From Thermoleophilia bacterium (GTDB lineage Bacteria > Actinomycetota > Thermoleophilia > UBA2241): DNA of 52,978 nt. The position numbers were made by a program, and so were the translations under genes. The notes under the pieces are model-generated. The model saw only the letters and a list, made by a program, of their open reading frames with translations, made no database searches and was not told the DNA's origin. The DNA lies in assembly GCA_016933475.1 (NCBI GenBank), contig JAFGAW010000167.1:1-52978 (forward strand), in the 5' to 3' direction. This document shows, one piece after another, positions 41,529 through 50,142 of this stretch (positions are counted from its first letter, which is position 1; every line of letters begins with the position of its first letter).

Positions 41529-42266
41529 TTGAGCAAGACCGGCAGCTCTCGCGCCCGCTTCTGGGAGGTCGACGCCGCACGGGGCCTCGCCATCGTGGCG
41601 ATGGTGATCTTCCACGCGGTCTGGGACTGGGCGTACTTCGCCGACACGGACCTCGGCGAGGCCTCGAGCTACTTCTCCGGCCCCATCGCCGCGTCGTTCA
41701 TCCTGCTGCTCGGCCTCTCCGTGTCGCTCGATCGCGATCGCACGCGTGCGACCCACAGGTCGCAGGCCGGTCGCGCCGCTCACCGCGTGGCGCTGATCGG
41801 CGGCGCGGCCGCCCTCGTCACCCTTGGCACCTGGGTGGCGCTGCCGGAGAGCTTCGTCTACTTCGGCATCCTCCACCTGCTGGCGGCGTGCACGCTGCTG
41901 CTCGCCTTCACCGCCCGGCTCGGCGCGGTCGCGAACGCCCTGCTCGGCGTGGCCCTGCTGGCGATCGGGTGGAGCGGGCTCCTCGACGGACCCGCCCCGC
42001 AACCCTGGCTGGCGATCCTCGGCTGGGATGCCCCACGAGCCACGGTCGACTGGTACCCGATGACGCCGTGGGCCGGCTTCGCCCTCCTCGGCTTCGCCGT
42101 GGGCAGGACCTGGTACGCGGATGGGGCACGCCGGTTCTCGCCGCCCGACTGGGAACGACAGACGGCTCCGTTGGGGACGCTGGGACGCCACTCGCTGCTC
42201 ATCTACCTGACGCACCAGCTCGTGCTCTTCCCGCTCTTCTGGCTGCTCGCCAACGCCGTCGCGTAG
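41529..42266 (+). CDS. DUF1624 / heparan-alpha-glucosaminide N-acetyltransferase-like membrane protein
   Basis: 245 residues, six to seven helices. It begins RFWEVDAARGLAIVAMVIFHAVWDW, the acyltransferase-3/DUF1624 opening with a conserved Arg-Gly and membrane His, and has FGILHLLAACTLLL and LIYLTHQLVLFPLFW. Members may transfer acyl groups across the membrane. The start is uncertain: TTG at 41529 is used because upstream sequence is low-complexity repeat DNA, but no clear ribosome site is present. Confidence 0.75.
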   Translation: MSKTGSSRARFWEVDAARGLAIVAMVIFHAVWDWAYFADTDLGEASSYFSGPIAASFILLLGLSVSLDRDRTRATHRSQAGRAAHRVALIGGAAALVTLGTWVALPESFVYFGILHLLAACTLLLAFTARLGAVANALLGVALLAIGWSGLLDGPAPQPWLAILGWDAPRATVDWYPMTPWAGFALLGFAVGRTWYADGARRFSPPDWERQTAPLGTLGRHSLLIYLTHQLVLFPLFWLLANAVA

Positions 42267-42345
42267 CGTCGCCGGGGCTCCCAGGTCGCTCGCCGCCGCC
42301 GCGCAGCGTCGCCGGGGCACCCGGGTCGGCCGCCGCCGCCCTGTC
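42266..42345. repeat. Imperfect 40-bp tandem duplication
   Basis: Two copies with a 40-bp period begin AGCGTCGCCGGGG at 42266 and 42306 and continue with a few mismatches into a CGCCGC-rich stretch. It starts at the stop codon of the DUF1624 gene. Confidence 0.65.
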
Positions 42346-42423
42346 GCGGCCTCTCGGGGCTCCACGGCCGGCGCCGCCCCGACCCGGACGCTCGTTCGGC
42401 GCGCGCGGCGGCTACAATGGGGT

Positions 42424-43128
42424 ATGAGCTTCTCTCGCGGCACCCGTCTCTTCCTCCTCTTCTGGTGGGCCCTCGTGGTGCTCTACCCCGACCCGGGCGT
42501 GCTGGTGGCCAGCTTCCGCAACGTCGCGGAGCCGCGCGCCGACGCCGGCGCCGTCTCGGGGCTCGCCGCGCAGCTGCCAGATGACCCCCGCGAGATCGAG
42601 GCCGAGGTGCTCCGGCGACTGCCGTACGCGACCGACTGGGAGGTGGGCGGCGTGCCCTGGCGCTTCCCCACCGCGGCCGAGGCCGTCGCGGACGGCCGCG
42701 GCGACTGCGAGGCGCGCGCCGTCGTGCTCATGAGCGTGCTCGCGGCGAAGGGGATCCCCTACAACCTGCGGAACTCGCTCGATCACATGTGGGTGGACTA
42801 CCCCGGCAATGTGCCGACGGCCAACGAGAACGACGCCCTCGTGCTCGCCGACAGGGAGGGCGGGATCCTGAGCCTCCGTCTGCCGGAGGACTTCGACCTG
42901 CGACGCGAGGTCGAGAGCAAGATCGCCCTGTTCTGGGAGCCGATGCCCTGGGCGCGACGGATCGTCCTCGCGCTCGGGCTGCTGCTGATCCCCGTGGCCG
43001 CGCGGTGGGCCTCGGCCGGTGCGCTGCCGCAGGTCGCGAGGCCGCGCCGCGCGAGGCCGCGCCGCGGCGGGCGTCAGCCGGGTGTCGCGCGGCCCTCGCC
43101 GGCGGGGAAGTACTCGATCTCGTCGTAG
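42424..43128 (+). CDS. Transglutaminase-like domain protein
   Basis: 234 residues. An N-terminal hydrophobic segment (LFLLFWWALVVLYP) precedes a small transglutaminase-like domain with Cys in GRGDCEARAVVLMSVLAAKG and His/Asp in LDHMWVDYPG; one more helix (IVLALGLLLIPVAARW) lies near the C-terminus. TACAAT (42413-42418) ends 5 nt before the ATG, so the message may be leaderless. The 3' end overlaps the converging cupin gene by 55 nt. Confidence 0.82.
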   Translation: MSFSRGTRLFLLFWWALVVLYPDPGVLVASFRNVAEPRADAGAVSGLAAQLPDDPREIEAEVLRRLPYATDWEVGGVPWRFPTAAEAVADGRGDCEARAVVLMSVLAAKGIPYNLRNSLDHMWVDYPGNVPTANENDALVLADREGGILSLRLPEDFDLRREVESKIALFWEPMPWARRIVLALGLLLIPVAARWASAGALPQVARPRRARPRRGGRQPGVARPSPAGKYSISS

Positions 43129-43487
43129 GAGTCGGCCGGGAAGACCCAGACGATCGTGCACGCCGCCGGCCCGCGGTTGCGGGCGCCGTGCACGGCGTCG
43201 CGGGGGAAGTAGACCACGTCGCCGGTGCGCAGCGGCCGCCAGGCGCCGTCGAGGTACACCTCGGCCTCGCCGGCGGTCACGTAGTAGACCTCCTGCGGGT
43301 GGTGGCGGTGCGGGTCGAGCACGGCGCCCGGCGGCAGCTCGAAGACGCCCATGCTGAGGCCGCTCGTCGGGGTGCGCCCGCCCGAGATGAAGGTGCGCAC
43401 ACGGATCCGCGCGGCACGGTGGGCATCGTCGGGGTCGAGCTCCCAGGGGTAGTCGCTCTCGTGCCGGTGCATGAGGGGCTCGGTCAT
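43074..43487 (-). CDS. Cupin domain-containing protein
   Basis: 137 residues, a single cupin barrel. Motif 1 is DPHRHHPQEVYYVTAGEAEV with three His and a Glu for metal binding; motif 2 is GDVVYFPRDAVHGARN. Function (isomerase, dioxygenase, sensor) cannot be assigned. The ATG at 43487 has GAAGGAG upstream. It overlaps the transglutaminase gene tail to tail by 55 nt. Confidence 0.85.
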   Translation of the reverse strand: MTEPLMHRHESDYPWELDPDDAHRAARIRVRTFISGGRTPTSGLSMGVFELPPGAVLDPHRHHPQEVYYVTAGEAEVYLDGAWRPLRTGDVVYFPRDAVHGARNRGPAACTIVWVFPADSYDEIEYFPAGEGRATPG

Positions 43488-43738
43488 CGGGTCTCCTTCG
43501 CTGCGATGACCACCATCTGCCGCACCGGAGGGCCGGAAGTCAAGGCCGGGCGCCCGGGCGAGCTTGGGCTGCGCCGTGTGTTCGGCTGCTCGGCCCCGGG
43601 GCCCCTTCCGGCCGCGCCCCGCCCGTAGCGGCGGAGCGAATGAAGCCGGGGCCGTCCTCGTGTGTCTTAACCGTTGGGGAGTCCGTTGCGCAGCGCTCCC
43701 CCCATCGGCGCCAGGTGTACTGTGAGGTGAACGGTCAT

Positions 43739-45751
43739 GTGGCAAACGCTGTGGCCACGAGCGAGTGGGGCGCCGCCGTGGCAGCCGGGTATTGGACGTC
43801 GACCCGCAGCGCCGTGCCGCGCGATGCCATCGACGCCGCGCGGCACGGCGATAGCGACGCCTTCCTCAGGCTCTACGACGAGTATGCGGACCGCCTGCGC
43901 GGCCTGGCGTACCGAACCTTGGGAGATCCGGCCCTCCTCGAGGACGCGATGCAGGAGGTCGCGGTACGGGCCTTTCGCGGCCTGCCGGGCTTCCGTGGCG
44001 ACAGCAGCATCGGCACCTGGCTCTACCAGATCACGTTCAGGACGTGCCTCAACATGCTTCGCGGCCGCGGTCGCACCGTCGCTGTGCCCGACATCGACGC
44101 GCTGCAGTCGGGGCAGGCAACGGACCCCGCCGACGAGGTCGTCCGGCGCCTCGAGCTCGCGGCGGCGCTGGCGGCGCTCCCGCCCGGTCACCGCGCGGTG
44201 GTCTTCCTCGTCCTGGAGCAGGACTTCGACTACCGCACGGCCGGGAGCATCCTCGGGATTCCGCCGGGCACGGTCGCGTCACGGCTGTCGGCGGCTCGCA
44301 TGACGTTGGCGCGTTGCCTCAGCGAGGAAGCGGACGGCAGGGGGGGAGTCGTGAACGACGATCTCGACAGGCGGCTGCGCGAGGCGCTGCGCGACCTGCA
44401 GCCGCCTCCCGCGAGCGACGGCGAACGCGACCGCGTCCGTGCGGCCGTGCGGACCGCGGCGGAGGCGGCGGAGCCGCGGCCCCGCAGGCGGCGCATCTTC
44501 GCGCTCGTGCCGCGCCGCCCGGCCGTACGCGTCGGCCTCGCCGCGGCGGGCACCTGCGCGCTCATCGCCGCCGCCGTACTGCTCGGCACGCCGGGGAGCA
44601 GGGGGCCCGAGTCCGTCAGCGCCACCGAGGTGCTGCAGCGGGCGCTCGTCGCCTTCTCGTCGGGCCGTACCCTGCAGGCGGACCTGGAGTTGACGATCGT
44701 CGAGTGGGACATGTGGCAAGCGACGCACGAGGCGCGCACCGACCGCTACAGCCTGACGATGCGGGCCGACGGCAGCTACCGGCTCACCCTCGTCGGGGCG
44801 CCACAGACGGGATGGTTCCCGGAGGGGGCCGTAGGTGTCACCGACGACGTGGCCTACGACGCCCGCACCGGGACGCTGGGCGTGCACTCTCGCCAGCGTG
44901 GCCTGATCGAGCGCCTGCAGTACCCGTTGGGCCCGCCCGACTGCTGGGCCGGCCTCATCACGGCGTACGACTTCAGCGCCGGCGTGGGCGCGCTCGAGGC
45001 GGCGCGCGGGGCGGCGGTGGAGGCGACCACGTACGAGGGCCGACCGGCGTGGCTCGTCACCTGTTCGCTCGCCTCGGCGTCCGCCCGCCCGGCGGTCACC
45101 CAGGCCTCTCCCCTCTACGTGTTCACCATCGACCAGGCCACGTCTCTGCCCGTCCGCTTCCAGGCGGTCCAGGACGAGCTCGTCGTCCTCGAGGTGCGCT
45201 ACCGCGATCTCCGCCTCGACGAGCCCTTGCCGCGTGGCGTCTTCGCCCTCGACCCGCCCCAGGGCGCCGACACGACGCGTGTCAACGAGGGCTTCCGCCG
45301 CGTGGACCCGGGCGCCGCGAAGAGCCTCGACGGCTATGCGACCCTCGCGCCCGACGCCGTGCCGGAAGGCTTCGCGCTGGTCGGCGCCGCCGCCGCCCTG
45401 CGCTCGACCACCGCCAACGGCCTCGTCGAGGGCCGTCGCGTCTTCGCCCTCCAGTACGCGCGCGGCTTCGACCCCCTCACCGTGACCACCAGGCGGGTCG
45501 CGGACCCGGAGTACGTGGCCGACACGGACCCGTTCGAGCCCGAGCCGACCTGGGCGAAGCTGATGCGCCACGAGGTGACGCTCAGATCGGGCTCCTTCGC
45601 CGGCACGACGGCGATGGTCGTCGTGGCGCCCAAGATCACGACGCCTCATCTGTGGGCCGTCAAGGACGGCCTCCTGCTGACCGTGGCCGGGGCCGCGAGC
45701 GAGCGCGAGCTCGTGATGATCGCCGAGTCGCTGCGCGCGGTCGGGCGGTAG
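43739..45751 (+). CDS. ECF sigma factor fused to a transmembrane helix and RseB/LolA-like exported domain
   Basis: 670 residues from GTG 43739 (GAGGTG upstream; GTG 43727 and ATG 43640 are alternatives). Residues ~38-110 are sigma region 2 (DAFLRLYDEYADRLRGLAY, SIGTWLYQITFRTCLNMLR), ~145-195 region 4 (LPPGHRAVVFLVLEQDFDY, LGIPPGTVASRLSAARMTL). With no stop the frame runs into an anti-sigma-like linker, one helix (AVRVGLAAAGTCALIAAAVL, ~263-284) and ~385 extracytoplasmic residues (TEVLQRALVAFSSG onward) resembling the LolA-like fold of RseB/MucB. An in-frame GTG at 44351 after AGGGGGGGAG could start a separate membrane regulator. The fusion would tether the sigma factor to the membrane. Confidence 0.85.
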   Translation: MANAVATSEWGAAVAAGYWTSTRSAVPRDAIDAARHGDSDAFLRLYDEYADRLRGLAYRTLGDPALLEDAMQEVAVRAFRGLPGFRGDSSIGTWLYQITFRTCLNMLRGRGRTVAVPDIDALQSGQATDPADEVVRRLELAAALAALPPGHRAVVFLVLEQDFDYRTAGSILGIPPGTVASRLSAARMTLARCLSEEADGRGGVVNDDLDRRLREALRDLQPPPASDGERDRVRAAVRTAAEAAEPRPRRRRIFALVPRRPAVRVGLAAAGTCALIAAAVLLGTPGSRGPESVSATEVLQRALVAFSSGRTLQADLELTIVEWDMWQATHEARTDRYSLTMRADGSYRLTLVGAPQTGWFPEGAVGVTDDVAYDARTGTLGVHSRQRGLIERLQYPLGPPDCWAGLITAYDFSAGVGALEAARGAAVEATTYEGRPAWLVTCSLASASARPAVTQASPLYVFTIDQATSLPVRFQAVQDELVVLEVRYRDLRLDEPLPRGVFALDPPQGADTTRVNEGFRRVDPGAAKSLDGYATLAPDAVPEGFALVGAAAALRSTTANGLVEGRRVFALQYARGFDPLTVTTRRVADPEYVADTDPFEPEPTWAKLMRHEVTLRSGSFAGTTAMVVVAPKITTPHLWAVKDGLLLTVAGAASERELVMIAESLRAVGR

Positions 45752-45886
45752 CCGCAACGGCGGCGACCGAAGGAGCGCGTCTCCCGCTGTGTCCCAAGAG
45801 GCGGAGGGTCAGGTCGTTCGGTGCAGAGCTCGGCGAACGGTCTGCGGAACGGCCTCCGGGACGCTCGCGCAGAAAGGGGTTCGGAG

Positions 45887-46921
45887 ATGAAGATGCTCGC
45901 GAAGACGACTCGGGCGACAAAACGGGCTGCAGGCGGGATCAGGTCGGCGCGTCTCGCGCTCGTGCTGCCCCTCGTGCTCGCCGCGGCGGCCGTCGCCGCG
46001 TGCGGCTGCGGCGAGGCGGCAGACACGGAGGGCCGGGGGCAGGGCACGAGTTCGCCCACGGCGTCGATGGCTCCCTCGCCGTCGGCCACCGAGACCTCGC
46101 CCCCGATCGACACGAGCCGCTGGGAGTGCGGCACGGACGGCCTGAAGGAGACGCGGGCCCTGGCGCGGGAGTACCTCGCCGCCGTGCTGGCGCGTGACGT
46201 GTCACCCTACGTGAGCGACCTGTACGCGGAGACGTTCACCCTCGATGCGTGGCTCGACCGCTCCAGGGTCGACGACCTGATGACGGCCAAGTACACATGG
46301 GGTATCTCGGAGTCCAACCTCTACTGGAGCCCCGCGGCGCAGACGTACGTGGCGCCGGGCGTCGCCGTCATCGCGGGCGCCGTCATGGACGACCCCGACG
46401 ACCCGACGATGGTGCTGCCCTACGTCGACATGCTCGCCGTGAGCGACGGCAAGATCGCGCACGAGGAGATCATCGGCGACCCGCACGAGACCGGCGTGGT
46501 CACGAAGGGGTGGAAAGCGGCGACCGCAGCCCCCGGCGCCGACGACACGGCGAAGGAGGCGCAGGCCGTGGCCGATGAGGTGCGGGAGGTGCTCGCGCGG
46601 ACCGGCGACTTCGCCGCGCTCAAGAAGGTCTACGACCCCAACATCGTGTTCCTCGACACCTCTACCGACGGGCCGCTGCGCGGTGTGGATGCGGTGCTGG
46701 CCTGGCACGCGGGGACGACGCAGATCGCCGGCATCGAATCGCTCGCCATCGAGCCGCCGATCGCCGGGCCCGGCTGGGCCGTCCTGCGCACGAGGACGGG
46801 CGGGACGATCGACATGGACCCCTTCTCGGTCCCGGGGGCGATCGTCATGGACGTCCGCGACGGCAAGGTCGTGCGGATGAAGGTCTACTACGACTCGACC
46901 ATCATCGATCTCTCGCCGTGA
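45887..46921 (+). CDS. Lipoprotein with two NTF2/SnoaL-like domains
   Basis: 344 residues. A basic N-terminus and hydrophobic core end in AAVAACGCG, a lipobox with the Cys near residue 40, so a lipoprotein on the outer membrane face. A Ser/Thr/Pro linker is followed by two similar alpha+beta units (LAREYLAAVLARDVSPYVSDLYAETF; VREVLARTGDFAALKKVYDPN, each quoted in part) of the NTF2/SnoaL type. Its position 135 nt after the sigma fusion suggests it belongs to that system, perhaps as ligand sensor or target. Function unknown. Confidence 0.78.
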   Translation: MKMLAKTTRATKRAAGGIRSARLALVLPLVLAAAAVAACGCGEAADTEGRGQGTSSPTASMAPSPSATETSPPIDTSRWECGTDGLKETRALAREYLAAVLARDVSPYVSDLYAETFTLDAWLDRSRVDDLMTAKYTWGISESNLYWSPAAQTYVAPGVAVIAGAVMDDPDDPTMVLPYVDMLAVSDGKIAHEEIIGDPHETGVVTKGWKAATAAPGADDTAKEAQAVADEVREVLARTGDFAALKKVYDPNIVFLDTSTDGPLRGVDAVLAWHAGTTQIAGIESLAIEPPIAGPGWAVLRTRTGGTIDMDPFSVPGAIVMDVRDGKVVRMKVYYDSTIIDLSP

Positions 46922-46971
46922 CCGGCTCTGGCAGCGCGGCTCACGGGGCGCGCCGCCGCCGACCTCCATCG

Positions 46972-47691
46972 TTACCCCAGCGCCTCCTGCTGCCGTCCGC
47001 CTCTCGCCAGCAGCCACACAGTGAACGCGAGCTCGGCCACCACCGACGGGACGGCGACGATCAGCAGGAACACGGTCGCGTGGTCGTCGTAGCTCGACAG
47101 GAGGGCATGCGCGAGCGTGTCGAAGACATATGCCGCACCGGCCACCGTCAGCAGGACGCCGAGGGCTCGCGACACGAAGCCGGACGCGAGCATGAGGTAG
47201 CCGAGCAGCATGAGATGGAGTCCGAAGCTCACCAACCCAATGAGCCACGCGTAGTCGAACGCGTCGAGTGACAGCATCACCTGAGCGTCGAGTGCGCCCT
47301 GCTCGAACGCCGCCAGATAGGCTGCTCCGCTCGCAAGTTGCAGGACCACGAAGAAGAAGATCAGCGCCACCCCGAGGAACGCGGTGTACACGAGTCGGAA
47401 CCACGCAGCGAGCAGCGACACGGACGCGTTCACCCCTTGGAACAGGATGTAGAGAGCCCAGGCGATGACCACGTCGATGACGAACACGATCAGGAAGCCG
47501 ACGAGTCCGAGTCTGAGGAGGAACTCCGAATCGGCGATGTTGGTGAACGTCGCCCCTGCGTCATCCGGGTCGATCAGTCGCTCGCGGACGAAGAAGTTGG
47601 CGAAGATGGCGAGCATGAAGATCAGCAGGTAGCCGAAGCCCGCGATGAGCGCGGCCCGGCGTGGCGCTATGTCGGTGAGTCGTCGTGTCAT
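46972..47691 (-). CDS. DUF4386 family membrane protein
   Basis: 239 residues, about six helices, starting RRAALIAGFGYLLIFMLAIFANFFV and containing FRLVYTAFLGVALIFFFVVL, characteristic of DUF4386. Function unknown. GGAG lies about 9 nt upstream of the ATG. It appears to be a single-gene unit on the minus strand. Confidence 0.88.
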   Translation of the reverse strand: MTRRLTDIAPRRAALIAGFGYLLIFMLAIFANFFVRERLIDPDDAGATFTNIADSEFLLRLGLVGFLIVFVIDVVIAWALYILFQGVNASVSLLAAWFRLVYTAFLGVALIFFFVVLQLASGAAYLAAFEQGALDAQVMLSLDAFDYAWLIGLVSFGLHLMLLGYLMLASGFVSRALGVLLTVAGAAYVFDTLAHALLSSYDDHATVFLLIVAVPSVVAELAFTVWLLARGGRQQEALG

Positions 47692-47845
47692 GGGTGAGTC
47701 TCCTGTCGTCGCCCCGGACGCTACACGGTGTTGACGCCATGTGCGTCGGCGTCGCCGGGTCGCGAGCCCGGGCGGGGTCTGCGGGTCTTGATCGCCGGCG
47801 GGTCTTCATCGGCGGCGGGTCTTGATCGGCGGTCGCGTGCCGGTC

Positions 47846-48817
47846 TCAGGCGGCGATCGCGATCTTCCCTCGAGCGTGCCCCTCCTCCAGATATCGGATC
47901 GCCTTCGGGACCTCGCTCAGCGGGTAGGTCCGGTCTACGATCGGTGTGACCTTGCCGTCTTCGATCATCCTCTTGAGGATCATCAGGTCGTCGTGATTGG
48001 CTCTGGAGATGAACGTCGTCAACGTCTGACTCACGAAGGGTGACAGCACGCGTGCCCGGATCTGGCGATCGGTGCCGCCGAGCCACCGGCCTCCGGTCTC
48101 GCCTCCGGCGATCACGAGTCGCCCCTTCGGGGCGAGGGCTCGCCGGAGTCGGGACAGCGACGAGTTCCCCCCGATGTCGAGGATCACGTCGTAGTGTCGC
48201 CTCCCGTCGGCGAAGTCCTCACGCTCATAGTCCATGATGCGGTCGGCGCCCAGGGAGCGCACGAGGTCCACCTTCGAGGCGCTGCAGACGGCGGTGACCT
48301 CAGCTCCGCCAGCCTTGGCCAGCTGCACCGCGAAGGTCCCCACACCACCCGAGGCGCCGATGACCAGTACGCTCTGCCCCGGCTCGACCTGCCCGTGGTC
48401 CCGCAGGGCCTGCAGGGCGGCAGTGCCGGAGGTGGCGACCACGCCCGCTTGCTCGAAGGTGAGGTTGCTGGGCTTGGGCGCGAGCGTGTCCTGTGGGGCG
48501 CGGGCGTACTCAGCGAAGGCGCCCGTGCCCACGCCGAACACCTCGTCGCCGGGACGGAAGCCGGTGACATCCTTCCCGGTCGCCTCCACAACGCCGGCCA
48601 GGTCCATGCCCGGGACGGGATTCTTCGGCGCTCGCAGCCCGTAGCCCGCGAGACGCACCGGGTACGGCCGGCCGGTCATAAGGTGCCAGACGCCACGATC
48701 CACCCCGGCGGCACGCACGCGCACCAGCACCTCATCGTGGGCAGTCTCGGGCTGTTCGACGTCGCGGATCCTGAGGGCATCAGTCGAGCCGTAGTGTTCT
48801 TGGACGATCGCTCTCAC
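47846..48817 (-). CDS. NAD(P)-dependent MDR-family reductase (quinone oxidoreductase-like)
   Basis: 323 residues from GTG 48817. The N-terminal GroES-like domain (DEVLVRVRAAGVDRGVWHLMTG, PGMDLAGVVEATG) lacks the usual zinc cysteines, and the Rossmann domain carries VLVIGASGGVGTFAVQLAKA. This is the zinc-independent quinone oxidoreductase type, which reduces quinones or enones with NADPH. GGGAG is 8 nt upstream. In the leader, GAGCCGGG-TCTT-CCCGGCTC (48838-48857) forms a hairpin and ACATGACATGT (48864-48874) a possible operator. Confidence 0.9.
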   Translation of the reverse strand: MRAIVQEHYGSTDALRIRDVEQPETAHDEVLVRVRAAGVDRGVWHLMTGRPYPVRLAGYGLRAPKNPVPGMDLAGVVEATGKDVTGFRPGDEVFGVGTGAFAEYARAPQDTLAPKPSNLTFEQAGVVATSGTAALQALRDHGQVEPGQSVLVIGASGGVGTFAVQLAKAGGAEVTAVCSASKVDLVRSLGADRIMDYEREDFADGRRHYDVILDIGGNSSLSRLRRALAPKGRLVIAGGETGGRWLGGTDRQIRARVLSPFVSQTLTTFISRANHDDLMILKRMIEDGKVTPIVDRTYPLSEVPKAIRYLEEGHARGKIAIAA

Positions 48818-48837
48818 GGCACTCACTCCCAACAAGA

Positions 48838-48874
48838 GAGCCGGGTCTTCCCGGCTCGAAGGCACATGACATGT
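48838..48874 (-). promoter_or_regulatory. Hairpin and palindrome in the leader of the MDR reductase gene
   Basis: A perfect 8-bp stem with a 4-nt loop (48838-48857) lies about 20 nt before the GTG start, and the palindrome ACATG-A-CATGT (48864-48874) lies just upstream. The first could act as attenuator, the second as repressor site; no regulator gene is adjacent. Confidence 0.45.
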
Positions 48875-48979
48875 ACGGACGACCTCTCCGGCGCGCGTAC
48901 TTAGTAAACGGGACGCCGTCGGTGAGGCTCCTCCGCGCGGCGAGCGTCGACCGGGGATGGCCCCGGCGGCTCGCGTCCC

Positions 48980-49921
48980 TCAGTCGATGACCGGCGGGAT
49001 CACGACTTCCTCGCCGATCGCGCCTCTGCCGCGGCGGGCGGCGAGCACGCCGTACGCCGTGAGCAGGGCCAGCCCTGCGACGATGAGGATCATGCCGACG
49101 GCCTCCATCGCGAGGGGCCGCTCCCCCAGCTGGATCCAGGCGGCCATGACGCCGATCACCGGCACGGCCAGCGTGCCCATGCCGGCCGCCCCCGCCGAGA
49201 GTGCGCGCAGGGCGAAGAACCAGAGGAGGTAGCACAGACCGCTCGAGAGGAGCACCGTGTACGCGACGCACGCGGCGAACGTGCCCGTCCAGTGGGGCCA
49301 GCCGCTCTGTGTCACCACGGCGATGACGATCAGCGGTACGGCGCCGAAGGCCATCTGCCAGGCGGTCAGGGAGAGCGCGTCGACGCAGGTCCGCCGCTGC
49401 AGGAGCTTGATCAGCAGTGCTGCCGTGGCCCAGGCGAGCCCGGCGGCGCAGGCCAGCACGCCGCTCAGGGCGCCGCCGATGTCCCAGGGGCGCACCACGA
49501 GGACGAGGCCCGTGAAGGCGAGCGCGGCGGCCGGCCACTGCAGGCCGCGGAGCCGCTCGCCGAGGAAGGGCCAGGCGAGGAGCAGGAGCCAGAACGGCAT
49601 CGTGTACGCGAGCACCGAGACCTTGCCGGCGCCTCCCACGTCGAGCGCGAGGGTGGCAAGGCTGTTGAACGCCGCCGTCTGCAGAAGACCGATCGCCGCC
49701 GTCCACGCGAGGGGCGGGGGTCGCAGCGGCCGTCGCGCGGCGACGAGGGCGAGGAAGAAGCAGGCGGTGCACAACACCGTGACGAGGGCGATGTAGGTGA
49801 ACGGCCGCGCGTAGTCGAGCGCGACCTTGATCACGACCCAGCTGTAACCCCAGACCGGCGCGATGACGACGAGAGCGAGGACGCCCAGGTCACGAGTACG
49901 GTTCGGCTGGGCGTCCGGCAT
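48980..49921 (-). CDS. EamA/DMT family transporter
   Basis: 313 residues with ten predicted helices in two EamA repeats (VLALVVIAPVWGYSWVVIKV opening the first; GVLACAAGLAWATAALLIK the second). Such proteins export amino acids or metabolites; substrate unknown. TAACAT on the minus strand (49928-49933) ends 6 nt before the ATG and no Shine-Dalgarno is visible, so the transcript is probably leaderless. Confidence 0.9.
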   Translation of the reverse strand: MPDAQPNRTRDLGVLALVVIAPVWGYSWVVIKVALDYARPFTYIALVTVLCTACFFLALVAARRPLRPPPLAWTAAIGLLQTAAFNSLATLALDVGGAGKVSVLAYTMPFWLLLLAWPFLGERLRGLQWPAAALAFTGLVLVVRPWDIGGALSGVLACAAGLAWATAALLIKLLQRRTCVDALSLTAWQMAFGAVPLIVIAVVTQSGWPHWTGTFAACVAYTVLLSSGLCYLLWFFALRALSAGAAGMGTLAVPVIGVMAAWIQLGERPLAMEAVGMILIVAGLALLTAYGVLAARRGRGAIGEEVVIPPVID

Positions 49922-50047
49922 GAGCCCATGTTACCCGAGGCTGCCGCACCGCTCGACCGGGGTGAGCAACTGTTGTGAGGAGAGAGGAAGCCTCTTACCT
50001 GAAGTAAGCAGGCGTCTCGATCGAAGAGGCATGCGCTTCGCTCGCGC

Positions 50048-50053
50048 TATACT
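50048..50053 (+). promoter_or_regulatory. -10 box of tRNA-Ala
   Basis: TATACT at 50048-50053 lies 13 nt before the mature tRNA 5' end. No convincing -35 was seen 16-18 bp upstream. Confidence 0.55.
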
Positions 50054-50066
50054 TGTCCCTCCTCGT

Positions 50067-50142
50067 GGGCCGCTAGCTCAGTTGGGAGAGCGCCGCCTTT
50101 GCACGGCGGAGGTCAGGGGTTCGACTCCCCTGCGGTCCACCA
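50067..50142 (+). tRNA. tRNA-Ala (anticodon TGC)
   Basis: 76 nt with an encoded CCA. The acceptor stem GGGCCGC pairs with GCGGTCC (one G-U), the D arm is GCTC..GAGC, the anticodon stem CCGCC/GGCGG encloses TTTGCAC with anticodon TGC, and the T arm is AGGGG-TTCGACT-CCCCT. All cloverleaf positions are satisfied. Confidence 0.97.

Noticed and set aside
44044-46197. 717-codon frame overlapping the sigma fusion in another phase
   Set aside because: Almost entirely Arg/Ala/Gly/Pro; the overlapping frame has clear sigma and lipoprotein domains.
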